Part shown: positions 4,864 through 8,435 of the stretch, one piece after another
Numbering within the stretch: the first letter of the stretch is position 1
Layout of the letters: the number at the start of each line of letters is the position of its first letter
Origin: DYIB01 sp049320945
GTDB lineage: Bacteria; Pseudomonadota; Gammaproteobacteria; Burkholderiales; Rhodocyclaceae
Assembly (NCBI GenBank): GCA_049320945.1
Contig: JBMOQT010000155.1
Coordinates: 1-8,435, forward strand
DNA: 8,435 bases
Direction of reading: 5' to 3'
Translations under genes and position numbers: made by a program
Notes under the pieces: model-generated
The model's input: the letters and a program-made list of their open reading frames with translations, nothing else
Told to the model about the DNA's origin: nothing
The model's database searches: none

Positions 4864-6783
4864 ATGGTCAAAGCCCTGCAAGCCCTCCTGCGCTGGCTCT
4901 ACATGCGCGTCGAAGCGGTGTTCAACATCGCCTTCGGCGACAAGCTGAACCCCCTCTACCATCTCGGCACCATCACCTTCTGGCTGTTCTGGCTGGTGGC
5001 CTTCAGCGGGCTTTATCTGTACATCTTCGCCGACACCGGGGTGCATGACGCCTACGAGTCGGTGCAGTCCATCACCCACGACCAGTGGTGGGCCGGCGGC
5101 ATCCTGCGCAGCATCCACCGGTACGCTTCCGACGGCATGGTGCTCACCATGCTGCTGCACATGGTGCGCCACTTCGCCTACGACCGCTACCGCGGTTTCC
5201 GCTGGTTCTCCTGGTTCACCGGCGTGATCCTGATCTGGCTGGTGTACATCTCGGGCATCAACGGCTTCATGCTGGTGTGGGACAAGCTCGCCCAGTTCGT
5301 CACCGTCGCCACCGCCGAGTGGCTCGACGTGCTGCCGGTGCTCAACGGCACGCTGATCCGCAACTTCATCTACCAGGACGCCATCAACGACCGCCTGTTC
5401 ACCCTGCTCGCCTTCATCCACCTGGGCGCGCCGCTGATCGTGCTGATGCTCATGTGGATCCACGTGCAGCGCGTGCCGCGCGCCAACACCAATCCGCCGC
5501 GGCCCATCGCCATCGCCCTGACTGCCGCCATGCTGGTGCTGGCGCTGGCCAAGCCGGTCATCAGCCAGGGCGGCGAAGCCAACCTCAACGTGGAGGTGGC
5601 GACCATCGGCCTGGACTGGTTCTACCTGCCCGCGTTCCCGCTGATCTACAGCTGGGATCCGATGAAGCTGTGGTACCTGGTGTGGGGCGTCACGGCCCTG
5701 CTGTTCCTGACGCCCTGGCTGCCGCCCAAGCTGCGCAAGGGCAAGCCGGCGGAGTTTGCCATCAAGGTCCATCCCGACGACCGGATGGTCAGGGCGCGCT
5801 TCGGCGAGACCATCCTCGACGCCGGCCTGCGCGCCGGGCTCGACCTGCCCTACGAGTGCCGCAACGGCGGCTGCGGCCAGTGCAAGTGCGCCGTGCTGAT
5901 CGGCGAGGTGGACGCGGGTATGTACCAGCCCGATGCCCTCAGCGCCCAGGAGCGGGCCATGGGCAAGGTGCTGATGTGCTGCGCCACGCCCCTGTCGGAA
6001 ATCGAGATCGAGTACGTGCCCGCCGGCAACACCGCCGCGGCGCGCATCCACGAATATACGGGCCGCGTGGCGAAGATGGAGAAGCTCAGCCACGACGTCA
6101 TGAAGCTGCTGATAAAGCTGCCCGAGGGCCAGACGGTGCCCTTCAGCGCCGGCCAGTACCTGAACGTCATTCTCGAAGACGGCCAGCGCCGCGCCTTCTC
6201 CTTCGCCAATCCGCCCCACCAGCCCGACCTGATCGAGCTGCACGTGCGCCTGGTGCCGGGCGGGCGTTTCACCAGCCACGTGTTCGAAGGCATGAAGGAA
6301 GGCGACGAGCTGCGCTTCGAGGCGCCCCTGGGGGACTTCGTGCTGCGCGAATCGACCCGCCCCATCGTCTTCGTCGCCGGCGCCACCGGCTTCGCGCCGG
6401 TGAAGAGCATGGTCGAGGACGCCTTCCACCGCGGCATCCAGCGGCCCATCCATCTCTACTGGGGCGTGCGCAAGCGCCGCGACCTGTACCTGCCGGAGCT
6501 GCCCGAACGCTGGCAGGCGGAGCACCCCAACTTCAAGTTCATCCCGGTGCTGTCCGAGCCCGGGCCCGACGACCAATGGACCGGCCGCACCGGCCTGGTG
6601 CACGAGGCCATCCTGCAGGATTTCCCCAGCCTGGGGGGCCACGAGGTCTATGCCTGCGGCTCGGTGAAGATGGTGGAAGCCATCTTCCCCGCACTCAAGG
6701 CCCAGGGGGCGGAAGACGGCATGTGCTTCTCGGACGCCTTCCGCCTGTCGGGCAGATCGATCGCGCTGCAGCCTGCGGCTTAG
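4864..6783 (+). CDS. Cytochrome b6-like / [2Fe-2S] ferredoxin / ferredoxin-reductase fusion, 639 aa
   Basis: Three modules in one polypeptide. Residues 1-205 resemble cytochrome b6: RSIHRY (His85), LLHMVRH (His99), FIHLGAP (His186) and WIHVQR (His200) give two His pairs, each 14 apart, on helices B and D, the ligands of two b hemes; GINGFMLVWD matches the b6 GVTGYSLPWD region. Residues 213-285 add hydrophobic segments and LDWFYLP, a degenerate PEWYFLP as in subunit IV. Residues 296-388 are a plant-type [2Fe-2S] ferredoxin (Cys332, Cys337, Cys340, Cys372/373). Residues 395-639 are a ferredoxin-reductase-like unit: RAFSFANPP for FAD, AGATGFAPVKSM and YACGSVKM for NAD(P). The C-terminal two modules resemble AscD/RfbI-type reductases. 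The ATG at 4864 has GGAAG (4854-4858) 5 bases upstream. Expected path: NAD(P)H, FAD, [2Fe-2S], hemes b, quinone, or the reverse. The b6 heme-c cysteine position reads His33. Confidence 0.93.
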   Translation: MVKALQALLRWLYMRVEAVFNIAFGDKLNPLYHLGTITFWLFWLVAFSGLYLYIFADTGVHDAYESVQSITHDQWWAGGILRSIHRYASDGMVLTMLLHMVRHFAYDRYRGFRWFSWFTGVILIWLVYISGINGFMLVWDKLAQFVTVATAEWLDVLPVLNGTLIRNFIYQDAINDRLFTLLAFIHLGAPLIVLMLMWIHVQRVPRANTNPPRPIAIALTAAMLVLALAKPVISQGGEANLNVEVATIGLDWFYLPAFPLIYSWDPMKLWYLVWGVTALLFLTPWLPPKLRKGKPAEFAIKVHPDDRMVRARFGETILDAGLRAGLDLPYECRNGGCGQCKCAVLIGEVDAGMYQPDALSAQERAMGKVLMCCATPLSEIEIEYVPAGNTAAARIHEYTGRVAKMEKLSHDVMKLLIKLPEGQTVPFSAGQYLNVILEDGQRRAFSFANPPHQPDLIELHVRLVPGGRFTSHVFEGMKEGDELRFEAPLGDFVLRESTRPIVFVAGATGFAPVKSMVEDAFHRGIQRPIHLYWGVRKRRDLYLPELPERWQAEHPNFKFIPVLSEPGPDDQWTGRTGLVHEAILQDFPSLGGHEVYACGSVKMVEAIFPALKAQGAEDGMCFSDAFRLSGRSIALQPAA

Positions 6784-6814
6784 GACCCTGGGCAGACAGC
6801 GGAATTGACGGCCA

Positions 6815-6857
6815 GGGGTCAGTCTTTTCCCGCCTCGTAACGGGAGGGACTGACCCC
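6815..6857. repeat. Long hairpin at convergent gene ends, possible bidirectional terminator
   Basis: GGGGTCAGTC (6815-6824) is the exact reverse complement of GACTGACCCC (6848-6857). An inner stem TCCCG (6828-6832) with CGGGA (6841-6845) closes on an 8-base loop, with a small asymmetric bulge between stems. It lies 31 bases after the stop of the fusion gene and contains the last codons and TGA of the HicA-like gene on the other strand. It lacks a U-tract after the outer stem on either strand, so termination is possible but not clear. A dispersed REP-like palindrome is the alternative. Confidence 0.75.
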
Positions 6858-7097
6858 CGCGTGGGCGAGGTATTCCCGCAACTGCTTGATGTCCTGCTTG
6901 GTGCACGTGCTGCCGTGGTGGGGGTGGTGGAAAAAGCCTTCCACCTTGTTGAGCACCACCCGCAGGCGGGCGCCATGGGCTGGCTCCACCGTCGCACCCA
7001 GGTGATGCAGCAGGGATTCGATCTCCCGCCAGTGGATGTTGCCGCTCACCGGATCCTGGAAGATGGTGCGCAGCAGGTTGAGATGTTTGTGGCTCAT
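6819..7097 (-). CDS. HicA/YcfA-like small protein, 92 aa (no HicB partner seen)
   Basis: The pattern fits the HicA toxin family fold: IHWREIESLLHHLGATVE (21-38), then HGARLRVVLN (41-50), FFHHPHHG (55-62) and QDIKQLREYLAHAGVSP (68-84), the last resembling the conserved helix of family members. Canonical HicA has a catalytic histidine in a GSH motif; here the equivalent reads GAR, so ribonuclease activity is doubtful, and this protein belongs with solitary HicA-like forms. No HicB antitoxin gene is adjacent. The ATG at 7097 has AGGA at a spacing of about 6 bases; longer in-frame extensions run through the flavoprotein gene and are shadow. The last residues and stop are encoded by the hairpin at 6815-6857. 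It follows the flavoprotein gene by 55 bases on the same strand. Confidence 0.78.
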   Translation of the reverse strand: MSHKHLNLLRTIFQDPVSGNIHWREIESLLHHLGATVEPAHGARLRVVLNKVEGFFHHPHHGSTCTKQDIKQLREYLAHAGVSPSRYEAGKD

Positions 7098-7152
7098 GTT
7101 TTGTCCTGCGTTCAATAACCCTTCGACAAGGCGGGAAATCCGCCGTTCCGGC

Positions 7153-8370
7153 TCAGCTCCCCGCCACCAGGGCCCGCAGCAGGCCGCGCCACGAAAACAG
7201 CTCGCCGGGCTCGGCCGTTTCCGCCAGCAGGCCGGCGAGCCGCTCCCGCAGGCGGGCGCTGCGGCGCGCCCGCGCCGCGATGAAGTTGCCCACCGCGGGA
7301 CAGGACAGCCAGCGCTGCGCCGTCTCGTAGGCGGCGAACCGGGACGCGAGCGCGCCCCGGACCCGCTGCGTGTAGGCGGAAACCAGGGTGGTGTCGTCAA
7401 CCTGGCCGCGGCACAGGGCGAGGGCCTGCTCGGCGGCGAGCATGCCCATCTCCAGGGCCTTGCCGATGCCCTCGCCGCTGAAGGAATAGGTGCTGCCGGC
7501 CGCCTCGCCGGCCACCAGCAGGCCCGGCCGCGCCAGGAGCGCGCCCTTGAGGGCGGTGCGCAGGGGCGCGCCCTTCAGCGGCCCGACGGGCTCGCCCTCG
7601 GCGACCACGCGCCGCGCCAAGGGAAAGCGCTGGACGAAGGCGGCGAACACGCGCCGCACGTTGCCCGCATCGGGAACGCGGCGGGCATCGTGAAAATAGC
7701 CCGCGCCCACATTGAAGACACCATCGGGTCCGGGGAAAACCCAGCCGTAGCCCGGGCAGATGGCGCGGTCGAAGGAGATGCACGGGCTGTCCAGCTCTTG
7801 CGCCAGGCACTCGGCGCGGAAATAGCCGCGCAGGGCGATGCCGCTGGGCGCCTTGCGCAGGCACACGCCGGCAAGCTCCAGGGGCGCGGAAGCGGCACCG
7901 GTCGCCAGCACCACCAGCCGCGCGCCCACGGTGATCTCGCAGCGGCTGTCGGGCGCCTTGAAGCGCGCGCCCCTTACCACCTCGTCATGGCAATCGAAGG
8001 CGGAGAGGCGCAGCGGCGCGAGAAAGCGCGCGCCGGCCGCCGCCGCGGCGCGGCGCAGCAGGTCATCGAGGCGCGCGCGCGGCAGAAAGGCGAGACGTCC
8101 CGGGATCTCCACCCGGCTGCCGTCCGGTGCGTAGATGTCCAGGCGCGAAGCGATGCGCGCCGCCGCCAGGACGTCCGCTGCCACCCCTAGCGTACCCAGG
8201 GCGCGCAAGGCGTCGGGGATGAGGGCGTCGCCACACACCTTGTCCCGGGGAAAGCACATCTGGTCCACCACAAGGGTATCGATTCCCGCGCGCGCCAGCG
8301 TGAGTGCCGCAGCACAGCCCGCCGGTCCCGCGCCGATGACCAGGACTTGCGCCGTATGGTGTGATGGCAT
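7153..8370 (-). CDS. FAD-dependent oxidoreductase, geranylgeranyl reductase family, 405 aa
   Basis: The N-terminal Rossmann motif LVIGAGPAGCAAA (10-22) binds FAD. It is followed by FPRDKVCGDAL (40-50), the KxCG motif of the geranylgeranyl-reductase family, LVVLATGA (152-159), PGYGWVFP (206-213), and the second FAD motif VAGEAAGSTYSFSGEGIG (286-303). Length is normal for the family. Members reduce isoprenoid double bonds or other lipophilic substrates; many bacterial ones have no known substrate, so naming chlorophyll or archaeal-lipid synthesis would be unsupported. No membrane segment is evident. The ATG at 8370 has AAGGA 5 bases upstream. The heptamer element at 8385 lies immediately upstream, leaving no obvious nearby promoter. 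It is on the opposite strand to the redox fusion and may or may not belong to the same system. Confidence 0.9.
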   Translation of the reverse strand: MPSHHTAQVLVIGAGPAGCAAALTLARAGIDTLVVDQMCFPRDKVCGDALIPDALRALGTLGVAADVLAAARIASRLDIYAPDGSRVEIPGRLAFLPRARLDDLLRRAAAAAGARFLAPLRLSAFDCHDEVVRGARFKAPDSRCEITVGARLVVLATGAASAPLELAGVCLRKAPSGIALRGYFRAECLAQELDSPCISFDRAICPGYGWVFPGPDGVFNVGAGYFHDARRVPDAGNVRRVFAAFVQRFPLARRVVAEGEPVGPLKGAPLRTALKGALLARPGLLVAGEAAGSTYSFSGEGIGKALEMGMLAAEQALALCRGQVDDTTLVSAYTQRVRGALASRFAAYETAQRWLSCPAVGNFIAARARRSARLRERLAGLLAETAEPGELFSWRGLLRALVAGS

Positions 8371-8384
8371 GTTGTTCCTTCTTG

Positions 8385-8435
8385 GTGACGGGTGACGGGT
8401 GACGAGTGACGACTGGCGCCAGAGGCCTTTGTCAC
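8385..8435. repeat. TGACGRG heptamer element, copy B (cut by window end)
   Basis: Four tandem heptamers start at 8385, 8392, 8399 and 8406 (GTGACGG, GTGACGG, GTGACGA, GTGACGA). A centre containing the perfect palindrome CTGGCGCCAG (8413-8422) follows, then TTTGTCAC, which begins the inverted arm at 8431 before the window ends. It matches copy A at 3951-4027 in arms and in the TTTGTCAC junction but not in the centre. It lies 14 bases upstream of the flavoprotein start codon. Confidence 0.88.

Noticed and set aside
4618..6906. Long minus-strand frame of about 762 codons opposite the fusion gene.
   Set aside because: The plus strand carries unmistakable heme, ferredoxin, FAD and NAD(P) motifs; the antisense frame is His/Gln/Gly-rich with no motif.
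7130..7144. GGCGG/CCGCC hairpin between the flavoprotein and HicA-like genes.
   Set aside because: A 5-base stem without a T-run in GC-rich DNA is weak evidence for a terminator.

Overview
The window is GC-rich, densely packed bacterial DNA. Codon use, gene families and repeat types suggest a beta- or gammaproteobacterium with respiratory flexibility (facultative anaerobe, denitrifier or sulfur/hydrogen lithotroph). No rRNA or marker gene is present, so this taxonomic reading is inference. No tRNA, CRISPR array or transposase gene was seen, and no gene-free stretch exceeds about 205 bases.

Layout. Left block, plus strand: the 3' end of a ferredoxin/MvhD-type iron-sulfur protein (1-537, running off the left edge), a membrane-anchored hypothetical protein (530-1033), an inverted array of CGCAAAG units (1080-1220), an atypical heme-copper-oxidase-like subunit I (1239-2654) and a 64-residue protein overlapping its end (2632-2826). 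Middle block, minus strand: a small DUF2249 protein (4280-4023), an inverted TGACGRG heptamer element (3951-4027) and a histidine-bearing polytopic membrane protein (3943-2831), convergent with the left block. Divergent from the DUF2249 gene is a plus-strand pair: a DGC-type putative zinc-binding protein (4434-4835) and a 639-residue fusion of a cytochrome b6-like membrane domain, a plant-type [2Fe-2S] ferredoxin and a ferredoxin-reductase-like FAD/NAD(P) module (4864-6783). This pair lies behind an FNR/ANR/DNR-like box whose centre is 41.5 bases upstream of the start point predicted from a TATATT -10 element. Right block, minus strand: a geranylgeranyl-reductase-family flavoprotein (8370-7153) and a solitary HicA-like protein (7097-6819). 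The latter's stop codon lies inside a long hairpin shared with the end of the fusion gene. A second heptamer element begins at the right edge.

How the genes may work together. Nearly all recognisable products carry electrons or resemble proteins of anaerobic nitrogen-oxide respiration. The standout is the fusion. It keeps both bis-histidine heme pairs of cytochrome b6, a degenerate PEWY-like segment, the four [2Fe-2S] cysteines, and the FAD and NAD(P) motifs, so one polypeptide could connect NAD(P)H with the quinone pool in either direction. With the MvhD-type protein and the oxidase-like subunit, this looks like an oxygen-regulated membrane redox module that I cannot match to a described system. 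The functional link between the blocks is inferred from proximity only.
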